Shown in pieces: positions 7,524 to 15,601 of a stretch of DNA of 64,000 bases. A model generated the notes under the pieces. The model was not told where the DNA came from, ran no database searches, and worked only from the letters and a program-made list of their open reading frames with translations. A program made the translations under genes and the position numbers. The stretch covers positions 1-64,000 of the forward strand of contig CAIQPR010000053.1 in NCBI GenBank assembly GCA_903873775.1, given 5' to 3'. The stretch comes from an uncultured Actinomycetes bacterium (GTDB lineage: Bacteria > Actinomycetota > Acidimicrobiia > Acidimicrobiales > RAAP-2). Each line of letters starts with the position of its first letter. Positions within the stretch are counted from its first letter, which is position 1.

Positions 7524-8510
7524 ATGACCGACACACCATTTCGCATCGACGTCCACCATCACCAAATACCGGACGTGTACCGAGATGCTTTGACGCACCA
7601 GAGCATCGGCTCGGCCGGGGGTCGTGACCTACCTCTGTGGTCGCCGTCGCTGTCTCTCGGCGTCATGGACACCTACGGCATCGCCACCTCGGTGTTGTCG
7701 ATTTCGACGCCCGGTACGCACTTCGGTGATGACGTCGCGGCGAGAGACCTCGCCCGGCGGTGCAATGAGGCGTCGGCCGAACTCGTCGCCGCACACCCGT
7801 CCCGATTCGGCTTCTTCGCGACGGCGCCGCTGCCGGATCTCGCCGGCGCCACTGCGGAAGCGATCTACGCGCTGGATGACTTGGGTGCGGATGGCGTGGT
7901 CTTGCTCTCGTCCCAGAGTGACGGCAGTTATCTCGGGGATCCGAAGTACGACGAACTCATGGCCGAATTGAACAGTCGCTCGGCCGTTGTATTTATCCAT
8001 CCGGCCGAGCCCGTCTTCGCGCCGGACATCCAAGTGGACATTCCGATCTTCGCCATGGAATTCACTTTCGACACCACGCGAGCGGCGTTCAACCTCGCGT
8101 ACACCGGCGCGGCGGAGAAGTATCCCAATATTCGCTTCATCCTGTCCCACGCGGGTGGCACCGTGCCCTACCTCGTGGCTCGATTCGATTTGCTCTGGTT
8201 CACCGATGACGATCTCGCGGCCCGAGCACCTCGGGGCGGATCGGCCTATCTTCGCGACATGTACTACGACACGGCCCTGTCGGCGAATCCCCACGCGTTC
8301 TCCGCACTGCGCGAACTCGTCGGCGCGGACCACGTGGTGTTCGGTAGCGACTACCCCTTCGCTCCCGACGTCGTGACGGGCCTCACGGTCGATGGACTCG
8401 CGCGCGCTCCGTTCACCGACAGCGAACGACACGCCGTGGAGCGCGACAACGCTCTGTCCTTACTACCCACTCTCGCCCGGCGTCTCGCCACAAGCTCCTC
8501 GGAGGCCTGA
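7524..8510 (+). CDS. ACMSD-type amidohydrolase (probable decarboxylase)
   Basis: A 328-residue TIM-barrel metal enzyme of the amidohydrolase superfamily, subgroup of aminocarboxymuconate-semialdehyde and gamma-resorcylate decarboxylases. Metal and active-site motifs are IDVHHHQIP (HxH, near residues 9-12), FIHPAEP, ILSHAGGTVPYL and VFGSDYPFA (terminal Asp). Most relatives remove CO2 from hydroxybenzoates or ring-cleavage acids; a hydrolase role cannot be excluded. It follows marR by 9 bases in the operon. It may act on a carboxylated phenol before hydroxylation or on a ring-cleavage product. Confidence 0.87.
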   Translation: MTDTPFRIDVHHHQIPDVYRDALTHQSIGSAGGRDLPLWSPSLSLGVMDTYGIATSVLSISTPGTHFGDDVAARDLARRCNEASAELVAAHPSRFGFFATAPLPDLAGATAEAIYALDDLGADGVVLLSSQSDGSYLGDPKYDELMAELNSRSAVVFIHPAEPVFAPDIQVDIPIFAMEFTFDTTRAAFNLAYTGAAEKYPNIRFILSHAGGTVPYLVARFDLLWFTDDDLAARAPRGGSAYLRDMYYDTALSANPHAFSALRELVGADHVVFGSDYPFAPDVVTGLTVDGLARAPFTDSERHAVERDNALSLLPTLARRLATSSSEA

Positions 8511-8514
8511 TTCC

Positions 8515-9381
8515 ATGTTTCGACTGATCAATGTTCATGACCGTGCCGCTCTCCACGTCGACGGTGTCGTTGTCGACCTCGCGGAGCTGTCTGGTGATCC
8601 GGCACTCGCGGATCCCATGGTGGCGGTGTCGCGGTATCGCGAACTTCACGAATTTGCGTCTCGAGCAGCCGGGCAGACGTCGGGTGTCCGCGTCGCCGAC
8701 GTCGTTCTCGGGGCGCCCGTGCCCACGCCGCGACAGGTTTTCGCCATCGGCCTGAATTACCGCGAGCACGCGGGAGAGAGCGGCATGGACGTGCCTCCCG
8801 CTCCGCTCACCTTCGCGAAATTCCCGAGTTGTATTGCGGGACCCACCGCAGACGTGCCGCTGAGCGGTGGCGCCGTGGACTGGGAAGTCGAGATCGTCGT
8901 CGTGATTGGACGCGAGTGCTCGTACGTGAATGCCGAGGACGCCTGGGACGTCGTGGCTGGTCTGACCTTGGGACAAGACATTTCTGATCGCGTCGTTCAG
9001 TTCACCGGCGCACCGCCACAGTTCGGACTCGGCAAGAGTTTTCCCGCCTTCGGACCCATTGGACCCGCGCTCGTGTCACTCGACGCGTTTGAGGACCTTG
9101 ACCGCATCGCGTTGTGGTGTGATGTCTCGGGGGAGCGCATGCAAGAAGCCACGACGGCCGATCTCATCTTTTCCATCCCGGTCCTCGTGGCCTACCTGTC
9201 ATCGGTCTGCACCCTGTATCCCGGTGATCTCATCTTTTCGGGCACTCCGTCAGGTATTGGTGCGGCGCGCGGCCGCTTCTTGGTCGAGGGCGACGTCATC
9301 TCTTCGGGTGCCGACGTCATTGGGGAACTTCGCAATCGCTGTGTTCCCGGGCGCGGATCGGCGGCCACCACACCCGCGTGA
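8515..9381 (+). CDS. Fumarylacetoacetate hydrolase (FAH) family protein
   Basis: A 288-residue protein with the FAH fold: FAIGLNYREHAGESGM, FAKFPSCIAGPT, the metal ligands in VDWEVEIVVVIGREC and GLTLGQDISDRVVQ, and FSGTPSGIGAARG. Such enzymes hydrolyse, decarboxylate or isomerise 2-oxo/enol acids formed by ring cleavage. The ATG at 8515 is chosen because GGAGGC, overlapping the previous stop, precedes it at good spacing; a longer frame from 8392 would overlap the upstream gene. Its position next to an extradiol dioxygenase supports a lower meta-cleavage pathway step. Confidence 0.9.
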   Translation: MFRLINVHDRAALHVDGVVVDLAELSGDPALADPMVAVSRYRELHEFASRAAGQTSGVRVADVVLGAPVPTPRQVFAIGLNYREHAGESGMDVPPAPLTFAKFPSCIAGPTADVPLSGGAVDWEVEIVVVIGRECSYVNAEDAWDVVAGLTLGQDISDRVVQFTGAPPQFGLGKSFPAFGPIGPALVSLDAFEDLDRIALWCDVSGERMQEATTADLIFSIPVLVAYLSSVCTLYPGDLIFSGTPSGIGAARGRFLVEGDVISSGADVIGELRNRCVPGRGSAATTPA

Positions 9382-9420
9382 AGGCACGTCACGAGAGATC
9401 ACGCACAGACGAGGAGAGAC

Positions 9421-10308
9421 ATGACGCATCAAATTGAATTCGGATACATCGAGTTCCAGGTCACCGACCCTGACGCTCTGGCGTCGGTGGTGACGCAGGT
9501 TGCCGGCTTGGTGCCGGGCGACACTCTCGACGACGGCACGCGTACCTTTCGCAATGACGCCGCGCTCCGCCGCGTCTTCGTGTCCGAAGGTGCGCGCAAC
9601 GACTGTTCTGTCCTCGGCTTCGAGGCAGTTGACGAGGAAGCGTTCGAGGACGTGTCCGTGCGTCTCGCGGCCGCGGGATATCCGGTCGTCGACGCCGACG
9701 AAAGCAACGCGCAGCGGCGCGGCGCGCAACGCCTGCGCTGTGGCGACACGCCCTGGAACGTGCGTTTCGAGTTGGCTCTCGGGCTCGCCCGTGGCCCCGA
9801 GATTGAGACGCCCCTGGTGCGGGGAGGCTTTCAGACCGACGGCGTTGGCGTGGGGCATACGGCCCTCGCGGTTCTGGACTACGCGGAGTCTGAACAGTTT
9901 CTTCTGAACGGCCTCGGCATGGTGCAGTCGGACTGGATCGAAACAGAGCTGATGGCGGGCGTTGATCTGGAAGTTCGCTTCTACCATTGCAACTCGCGCC
10001 ACCATTCGATCGCGCTTGCCAAGGTGCCGTTCGATCTCGGAAAGACCCTGCACCACTTCCAAGTGGAAGTCAATGAGCGAGACGACGTGGGTGCGGCGTT
10101 TGATCGGGCGTGGGACGCCGGACTCGAGTTTGCCAACGGGATTGGCGTGCACGACAACGAGGACGCCTTTAGTTTCTATGTCACGTCACCGGCGGGTTTC
10201 TTGATTGAAGTCGGACACGGAACGAAAAAGGTCTACGACCCCTGGGACGGCAATCGTCGCTACGACGCCATCAGCCGGTGGGGTCACCAACCGATTCCTC
10301 GGGGATAA
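9421..10308 (+). CDS. Type I extradiol ring-cleavage dioxygenase (VOC superfamily)
   Basis: A 295-residue two-module VOC protein. The C-terminal module carries the likely Fe(II) ligands: His in VGHTALAVLDY (about residue 143), His in TLHHFQVEV (about 216) and Glu in FLIEVGHG (about 263), the His-His-Glu triad of 2,3-dihydroxybiphenyl and catechol 2,3-dioxygenases. It would open a catechol-type ring next to its two hydroxyls. GAGGAGAG lies just before the ATG. It is the last gene of the aromatic operon. Confidence 0.88.
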   Translation: MTHQIEFGYIEFQVTDPDALASVVTQVAGLVPGDTLDDGTRTFRNDAALRRVFVSEGARNDCSVLGFEAVDEEAFEDVSVRLAAAGYPVVDADESNAQRRGAQRLRCGDTPWNVRFELALGLARGPEIETPLVRGGFQTDGVGVGHTALAVLDYAESEQFLLNGLGMVQSDWIETELMAGVDLEVRFYHCNSRHHSIALAKVPFDLGKTLHHFQVEVNERDDVGAAFDRAWDAGLEFANGIGVHDNEDAFSFYVTSPAGFLIEVGHGTKKVYDPWDGNRRYDAISRWGHQPIPRG

Positions 10309-10913
10309 ATTCGGCCGCACGGCGCCGAGAAGTTGCGTCTGCGTCACGTACGTCACGACGTCGTTACGTGCGCCACGGAGATCGCGGACATATCCGCGGC
10401 CCCACGTCACCGTGGTCATAATCTCGGGTCATTGCACGTGACAGCGAGCACCCGAGGTCCGCAGAGTGTCGTTCATGATCGACGCGCCGCAGGAGACCCG
10501 TTGACTGCAGTCACCCTCCTCGCGCGACGGATGGACAGTGAAGCGAGCCTCGCACCCATCGTGACGGCGCGCTGTTCGACCGCGCGGCCCCGGACAGTGA
10601 TCGAGCTCGACCAACTCTCGCGGCGCGTCGTCGCGCCGGTACCAAGGTCGTCGTCGTATGCAAAGAAGGGAGTCCCGGTGACATCACCGTCCACTCGAGC
10701 CACGCGCAGGCGTCGCGTCACTGACAGAGGATCGTGGCCACGTCGTCCCGTCGTGCCCACGTCGTCGCTCAAAGTCGTACGAGCGAGTCGCGGCCCGCGC
10801 GCCCATCGTCGCGGCGCTCGTAGCGCCGGGCGTCTTCGCGCGTAAACATCCGCGCGGCGTGGTTCACTGTCGCCGCCTCGGCTGACTAGCGTGGCACGGG
10901 ACAAGGAGACGCC
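10309..10913. other. 605-base gene-free region rich in inverted repeats
   Basis: No reading frame here looks coding: the longest (10333-10845 plus, 10473-10931 minus) are Arg/Ser-rich and have no family resemblance. The region contains perfect inverted repeats: CACGTA/TACGTG (10345-10370) enclosing the palindrome ACGACGTCGT; CGCGGA/TCCGCG (10383-10398); TGACTGCAGTCA (10502-10513); CGGCGCG/CGCGCCG (10621-10638); CGGTGA/TCACCG (10676-10689). The first could terminate the aromatic operon. TAGCGT near 10886 is a plausible -10 box for the next gene. Confidence 0.6.
10345..10370 (+). terminator. Hairpin after the extradiol dioxygenase
   Basis: CACGTA (10345-10350) pairs with TACGTG (10365-10370) around the 10-base palindrome 10355-10364, with a 4-base bulge on the left arm. 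It begins 36 bases after the operon's last stop codon. No T-run follows. Confidence 0.4.
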
Positions 10914-11960
10914 ATGAGCGAGAACGAACACCTGGGCGACGCCCTACTCGTGCGCAGGGCCCTGTTGGCCGCGCCCGCATCAAGCATTTTGGACTTTGTG
11001 GACCGGCTCAACCTCCAGCCGAACTCCCGGGTGGATGTTGTGATCCTGGCCCCTCTACGAAACTTGAAGAAGACCCGTAACGTCTCCGGTTTCGCGAGCA
11101 ACGCACCCATGTCCGCCGTGCGTTTCATCGTTGACAGTCTCACGAATGCCACGCTCGAGCGCGTGGTCGAGATCCTGGGCGACGCAGCCGAGGATCCGAC
11201 GTACGAGCAACTCGCCAGCGCCGTGGACCAGCTCACCGACGAGGGCGTCGCGCCACTCGACATCGCGGGAATGCTCGCCGCGGCTGCGGCATCGGGAGTG
11301 CCCGCGACGCCGCACTGTCGTCGACTTCTCGCGGAGCGCGAAGAATTGGCGCTGCCGGAACTCGAGGTGGCGACGCCCGCTCCGATTCTGGCCGAGGTCA
11401 AGGTCGTGTCACCGGAGATCAAGGAACAGCGCAAAAAGCGACGTGAGGAGCAGAAGCGCGCTCGCCAGAAGGCGCAAAGTCGACCGGCCGTGAAGCCGGG
11501 CCGACCCAAGCCCGTGACGTCGGACGCCCAGCGCCCAGCGCTACCAACATCGTCGACGCCAGTGTCGACGCCCACTTCGGCACCGACACCGGAGAGTCGC
11601 CGTCGCGACATTCTTCTTACACCTGCCGAAAGCGCCCTGTTCGACGCGGGACACCCGCTCGCGGGATTCGTCGTCGAACTGGACGTGGCCTTTGATGAAG
11701 GAAGTCGTGACGAATTGGCCATGGTCGCCAAACAGCGACCGGTCGTTGTTCTCGCGGGCAAGGGGAACGAACTCCTGGTACGGCCGATCTCGTCCAAGGA
11801 CGCTCCCGATCGCGTCGTGCTCGGAGCCTGGAAGCGGCTCGGCCTCGCCAAACCGTCCTACGTCAGCACCGAAAGGGTGCGCGTCAGCCTCGAGGAGTCG
11901 GAGGTCGGCGTGAGAAAGTTCGGTCGTCTGAACGACGACGAGTGGAACGCACTGTTCTAA
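10914..11960 (+). CDS. Hypothetical protein with charged linker
   Basis: A 348-residue protein I do not recognise. The N-terminal part (about 1-145) is helical and fairly acidic. Residues about 165-190 are strongly basic (EIKEQRKKRREEQKRARQKA), probably a helix or nucleic-acid contact. A Pro/Thr/Ser-rich linker (about 190-230) leads to a compact C-terminal domain (about 232-348) ending in GRLNDDEWNALF. There is no signal peptide or membrane segment. AAGGAG precedes the ATG. Its stop overlaps that of the convergent glycosyltransferase. The basic linker would fit an RNA- or DNA-associated role, but this is only a guess. Confidence 0.75.
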   Translation: MSENEHLGDALLVRRALLAAPASSILDFVDRLNLQPNSRVDVVILAPLRNLKKTRNVSGFASNAPMSAVRFIVDSLTNATLERVVEILGDAAEDPTYEQLASAVDQLTDEGVAPLDIAGMLAAAAASGVPATPHCRRLLAEREELALPELEVATPAPILAEVKVVSPEIKEQRKKRREEQKRARQKAQSRPAVKPGRPKPVTSDAQRPALPTSSTPVSTPTSAPTPESRRRDILLTPAESALFDAGHPLAGFVVELDVAFDEGSRDELAMVAKQRPVVVLAGKGNELLVRPISSKDAPDRVVLGAWKRLGLAKPSYVSTERVRVSLEESEVGVRKFGRLNDDEWNALF

Positions 11961-13501
11961 GCGGAACACCCTCGAACAAGCCATTCGAGGTAGAAGCCCG
12001 GCGTGTGGAGCGCACGCACAGGGTGAAAGCACGCGGCCGAAAAAGCGCGCTGCAAGGGATCTCCGAGCGCGGGCCAGTCATCGGTGCGGACGTAGAGAAC
12101 CCGGTCGTGTGAACGCATCGCGGCGACGGCTCTCACGGGGTTGTACCCGCCTTCGATTGTCGTGCCGGGCATGATCTCTACATTGGGGTTGTCACTGAGC
12201 GGAGCGAAACCGGTGTTGTACTGGTTCGAGAACACCAGCCGCACGTCGCGCACTTCGTAGTAGGTCCACGGCCACCGCGCCGTACCCTCGACGAGAACAC
12301 CTCCACCCGCACGGAGCTCCCGTGTCGCGGCACGCGCCACCGAATCAATGGATCCGCCAGGGTACGTCGGTCGGTGCGCACCGAGGTCGAGAGCTCCAAC
12401 GGTGACGACGGCCAGCACGGCGGCGATCGCTACGCGAGAGAGGGTCACGGAGTGTTGCCGCAAGGCCGCCGTCGTGGTGCTGATGCCGCCGACTACCAGT
12501 ATCGCGAGAGCGGGGTAGAGGTACGCGTCCGTGCGACCAGTCCCTAATGGCACCAGGTGTATCGCCGCGCCGAGGACCGCTCCAGCGACGCCCGCGAGGG
12601 CGAAAAGATTGCGGTGGTAATCAACGGCGCCGACGACCGCCAGTATCACGACCACCACCACGAGCCCCTTGGCGTACACGGGTAGATGTGCGTGGGGCGT
12701 GGTGTCGACGAAGCCACTCACGAGACCCGACGTCACCGTCCACACGGAGTGCGCGAGCGCGTGCAGCGACGACCAGTGAATGAAATTGGGCGCCCACGAC
12801 TCTCGCAAGCGGGGCGAGATGCCCCGCCGCACAGCGAGATATAACGCACCAAAAGGAAGAACAAGACCCAGTCCCGGGGCGATGAGACGGTGGACACTGT
12901 GGTGGCGGAATGCGAGGACGACCATGGCGAGCCCGACACCAACGACGAGTGGCAGTGTGTCAAACGCCGTCGCGAGACACGCCAGAGTGAGGAACGACCA
13001 CGGCCACGCGGAGTGTCCCCGTCGCCACCATTCCGCGCTCGCCAGGATGATCGTGGTGGCGAAAATGTCATGCGCATAGGGCTTGAGGTGTGTTGCGTAG
13101 GTGACCGCCACGGGGCTGATCGAAATGAGGAGCGCTACCACGAGCGCGGCCCGACGTGAGTATCCCCACCACAGCGTGACGAGGGCGATCATCACGATGC
13201 CGACGAGAGACACCAACAAAGTGGGGACCTGCGCCCACCACGTGGACGGTGCGGTCAGTGTCACCCATACTTTTTCGGCGAGGACGAATCCGGGTGCGGT
13301 CCCGACCATGTGCCAGGCCTCGCTCCACGGGACCCGATGCGTGAGAGCAACCCACGCGTCGTCGCGGTACAAAGAGCCGCGGGACAGCCCGTGCAGACGC
13401 AGCCACAGTCCATACAGCGTGACAAAGCCCACGCCGACAACAAATGTTCCGAGTGAGATATCTCGACGCGCGTCGTGCCGATCCGGGAACGGCGAAGTCA
13501 T
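11957..13501 (-). CDS. Multi-pass membrane glycosyltransferase (PMT/ArnT-like)
   Basis: A 514-residue protein with about ten transmembrane helices. The first loop holds GSLYRDDAWVALTHR: the acidic DD after the first helix is the catalytic-site pattern of GT-C glycosyltransferases such as ArnT and protein mannosyltransferases, which use polyprenyl-phosphate sugars. A C-terminal extracytoplasmic domain of about 130 residues follows. The ATG at 13501 lies 4 bases after the Lgt-like stop, so this is the third gene of an envelope operon. A longer frame from 13546 would overlap that gene. Donor and acceptor are unknown. Confidence 0.78.
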   Translation of the reverse strand: MTSPFPDRHDARRDISLGTFVVGVGFVTLYGLWLRLHGLSRGSLYRDDAWVALTHRVPWSEAWHMVGTAPGFVLAEKVWVTLTAPSTWWAQVPTLLVSLVGIVMIALVTLWWGYSRRAALVVALLISISPVAVTYATHLKPYAHDIFATTIILASAEWWRRGHSAWPWSFLTLACLATAFDTLPLVVGVGLAMVVLAFRHHSVHRLIAPGLGLVLPFGALYLAVRRGISPRLRESWAPNFIHWSSLHALAHSVWTVTSGLVSGFVDTTPHAHLPVYAKGLVVVVVILAVVGAVDYHRNLFALAGVAGAVLGAAIHLVPLGTGRTDAYLYPALAILVVGGISTTTAALRQHSVTLSRVAIAAVLAVVTVGALDLGAHRPTYPGGSIDSVARAATRELRAGGGVLVEGTARWPWTYYEVRDVRLVFSNQYNTGFAPLSDNPNVEIMPGTTIEGGYNPVRAVAAMRSHDRVLYVRTDDWPALGDPLQRAFSAACFHPVRALHTPGFYLEWLVRGCSA

Positions 13502-13505
13502 TAGT

Positions 13506-14279
13506 TCAGTTTGGCACGTGCGTTCGCCGTTGCCGCGCGACGCCAACCAGCACCATCACACCAATGAGCGCCAAGACAATGCCCGCTATCTGCACCCCAA
13601 TGGATCCGGACGCCGACTCTTGGCCGAGGAAGAGTTTCTCGTCGGTGGAGCGAACGATGCCCCACACCACGAGTCCGACGCCGGTCACGAGTCCTCGCGG
13701 GAGGCGACCCTGGCGTCGATGCTCGATGTAGATAAGTGCGAGCCACAGGGCCCCGTCTTCAAGCCCTTGCAACAGTGGGACAGGGATACGTTTGCCGACC
13801 TGCCCGGCGTAGCGCAGACCGAACCATTGGTGGGTTAAATGGCCTCCACCGCCCACCATGAACTGCGGTCCCAAGAAGCGCCCGAGAGACCATCCAAGTA
13901 GCAGGGCGGGAATAAGGGCATCGGTGAACGCGAGAAGGGGGGTATCGGGCCACCACCGACGCGCGAGTAGGTACCCGACGGGAACCGCGAGGGCAAGGCC
14001 GCCGAAGCTCGAGAGACCACCCTGCCAGACGGCCACGAGATCGGCCGGGTGACTTTGGTAGTACGCCCAGTTTGTGGCGACGTGCGCAATACGCGCACCG
14101 AGTAGCCCGAGGACGATGACCGTGAGAGTGAACCACCCAAACTTCTCGACGGACAGTCCCCGCTTGGCAAATCGGTACTCGGCGTAGCGGTAGGCGACGT
14201 AGAAGGCGATCGCCAGTCCGAATCCGTATGTGTGGAACGTGAAAGGTCCCAGGTGAAACGACGTCGGGACTGGTTCCAC
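13506..14279 (-). CDS. Lgt-like prolipoprotein diacylglyceryl transferase family protein
   Basis: A 257-residue integral membrane protein with seven predicted helices and Lgt-like blocks: TYGFGLAIAFYVAYRYAEYR, GLLGARIAHVATNW, VWQGGLSSFGGL and LGWSLGRFLGPQFMVGGGG, then PVPLLQGLEDG. Lgt attaches diacylglycerol to the lipobox Cys of lipoproteins. The signature GRIGNF-N of standard Lgt appears here as GRFLGP, so a key Asn is missing and the enzyme may be a diverged paralogue. GTG start, 3 bases after the NlpC/P60 stop. Confidence 0.75.
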   Translation of the reverse strand: MEPVPTSFHLGPFTFHTYGFGLAIAFYVAYRYAEYRFAKRGLSVEKFGWFTLTVIVLGLLGARIAHVATNWAYYQSHPADLVAVWQGGLSSFGGLALAVPVGYLLARRWWPDTPLLAFTDALIPALLLGWSLGRFLGPQFMVGGGGHLTHQWFGLRYAGQVGKRIPVPLLQGLEDGALWLALIYIEHRRQGRLPRGLVTGVGLVVWGIVRSTDEKLFLGQESASGSIGVQIAGIVLALIGVMVLVGVARQRRTHVPN

Positions 14280-14282
14280 GGA

Positions 14283-15431
14283 TTAGAGGCGTGGTCGTCC
14301 GGCGCCCGCGAAGCCGTACCCCAGTCGGACCGGGGTGATGTGCACGGTGTACCCCGTTTCAGGGGCTTCGATCATCTCGCCGTGTCCGATGTACATCGTC
14401 ACGTGCTCGTCTCCGTTGTAGCCGTAGAACAAGAGGTCTCCCGGTCGGAGGTCCCACAGCGGCACGCGAACGGTGTCCGCAAATTGGGCCCCCGAGTAGT
14501 GGGGAAGGCTCACACCGGCGGCATCCCAGGCCAACATCACCAGGCCGGAACAGTCGACGCCGCTGCGTGAGGCACCGCCCCACACGTAAGGAACCCCGAG
14601 GTAGCTATAGGCGGCACGCACGGCGACATTGGCGCGAGAATTGGCCGGCGGCGGCGGGTAGCCGTCGTAGTAGTTCTTGTACTTCTTGCCCTTGTGGTGC
14701 TTGACCTTGTGGGTCTTGTTCCATTGAGCGGCGGCTTTCGCGGCGGCCGCCTCTTCGGCAGCCACTAAGTACTGGTGAATTTCGGAGGACACGCCAGCCA
14801 ACGTGTGGGACAAGTTCTGCTGGATCGCTCGCGCCTCGTGCAGCGCCTTCGACGCCGCGCGAGATTGGCGCGCCGCGAGGGCAATTTCTCCACGTAAGAC
14901 ATACCGCTGCTGTGTCAATTGGATGCTGGAGAGTTTGAGGGACGCAACGGAGTCGTCGAGATTGCCTTCGGCGAGAGAGCTGTAGACATTGGTCGCACCC
15001 AGTTGAGCTTCGGATTCGCTGCTCGCAAACAAGGGATTTTGGGAATTGGCGGCACCGTTGTTGACGTAGTAATTGATCGCCGCCTCGCGCAACTGGTCCT
15101 CATCAGACTTCACCTGGCGGGTGGCGGCCGCGACGATGTCGCGGGAGTGAGTAATGAGCGCTTCGAGGTTGCCGAGCTTGTACTGGGCCTCGTCGTACTT
15201 CTGTCCGAGCAGAGAGATGCGAGCGTCCGCGGCACGAATTTGAGCGTAGAGAACTGCCGCTTCGGCGCGTGCCGACTTCAACGACTGGGCGTCGGCGGGA
15301 CGTGACGAAATGGTCACAGTGCAGAAACACACTGCGACGACGGCCAAAATGGGAAAAACCCACCGGGAGTGCCTAAGCCCCCGAACCGGCCGCGGCGTCG
15401 AAGGGCGCACAAGGCGCTCGACGTCGGTCAC
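14283..15431 (-). CDS. Secreted NlpC/P60 peptidoglycan hydrolase with coiled coil
   Basis: A 382-residue exported cell-wall hydrolase. An N-terminal membrane/signal segment (about 22-45) precedes a long coiled-coil region (about 52-235). A Lys/His-rich linker (KVKHHKGKKYKNYY) leads to a C-terminal NlpC/P60 domain with catalytic Cys in SGVDCSGLVMLAW and His in GDEHVTMYIGHGEM. This layout matches RipA/CwlO-type endopeptidases that cut peptide stems and whose coiled coil is controlled by FtsEX-like partners. The GTG at 15431 is chosen because TAGAAT lies 8 bases upstream. It begins the envelope operon. Confidence 0.88.
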   Translation of the reverse strand: MTDVERLVRPSTPRPVRGLRHSRWVFPILAVVAVCFCTVTISSRPADAQSLKSARAEAAVLYAQIRAADARISLLGQKYDEAQYKLGNLEALITHSRDIVAAATRQVKSDEDQLREAAINYYVNNGAANSQNPLFASSESEAQLGATNVYSSLAEGNLDDSVASLKLSSIQLTQQRYVLRGEIALAARQSRAASKALHEARAIQQNLSHTLAGVSSEIHQYLVAAEEAAAAKAAAQWNKTHKVKHHKGKKYKNYYDGYPPPPANSRANVAVRAAYSYLGVPYVWGGASRSGVDCSGLVMLAWDAAGVSLPHYSGAQFADTVRVPLWDLRPGDLLFYGYNGDEHVTMYIGHGEMIEAPETGYTVHITPVRLGYGFAGAGRPRL

Positions 15432-15439
15432 GAAAAGAA

Positions 15440-15445
15440 ATTCTA
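15440..15445 (-). promoter_or_regulatory. Leaderless -10 box (NlpC/P60 gene)
   Basis: TAGAAT on the minus strand, 8 bases before the GTG at 15431. Confidence 0.5.
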
Positions 15446-15530
15446 GCGGCGGCGCAAAGGCGTCACGGTCACTTTCGCATAAGTTAATCGTAAAATACCT
15501 GATCAGAGGTACTGAAATTCTGACCGCCCG

Positions 15531-15594
15531 AATTGTCCCGTCACGAGACGACAATTGAGAGAGTGTCGCTATTGCGACAAGTTCGCGTTAGTGT
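15531..15594 (+). promoter_or_regulatory. Promoter and candidate metal-responsive operator of the Ni/Co transporter
   Basis: TAGTGT (15589-15594) lies 7 bases before the ATG at 15602. Upstream of it is the inverted repeat TGTCGC-N4-GCGACA (15564-15579), placed between the expected -35 and -10 positions. A second hairpin pairs AATTGTC (15531-15537) with GACAATT (15550-15556). A repressor such as a Fur-type nickel regulator (Nur) or NikR could bind here; the sequence does not match either consensus closely enough to choose. Confidence 0.5.
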
Positions 15595-15601
15595 CAAGGT
15601 C

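Noticed and set aside
10333..10931. Arg-rich reading frames on both strands of the gene-free region
   Set aside because: Low-complexity Arg/Ser composition, no ribosome site, no similarity to a family; treated as non-coding.
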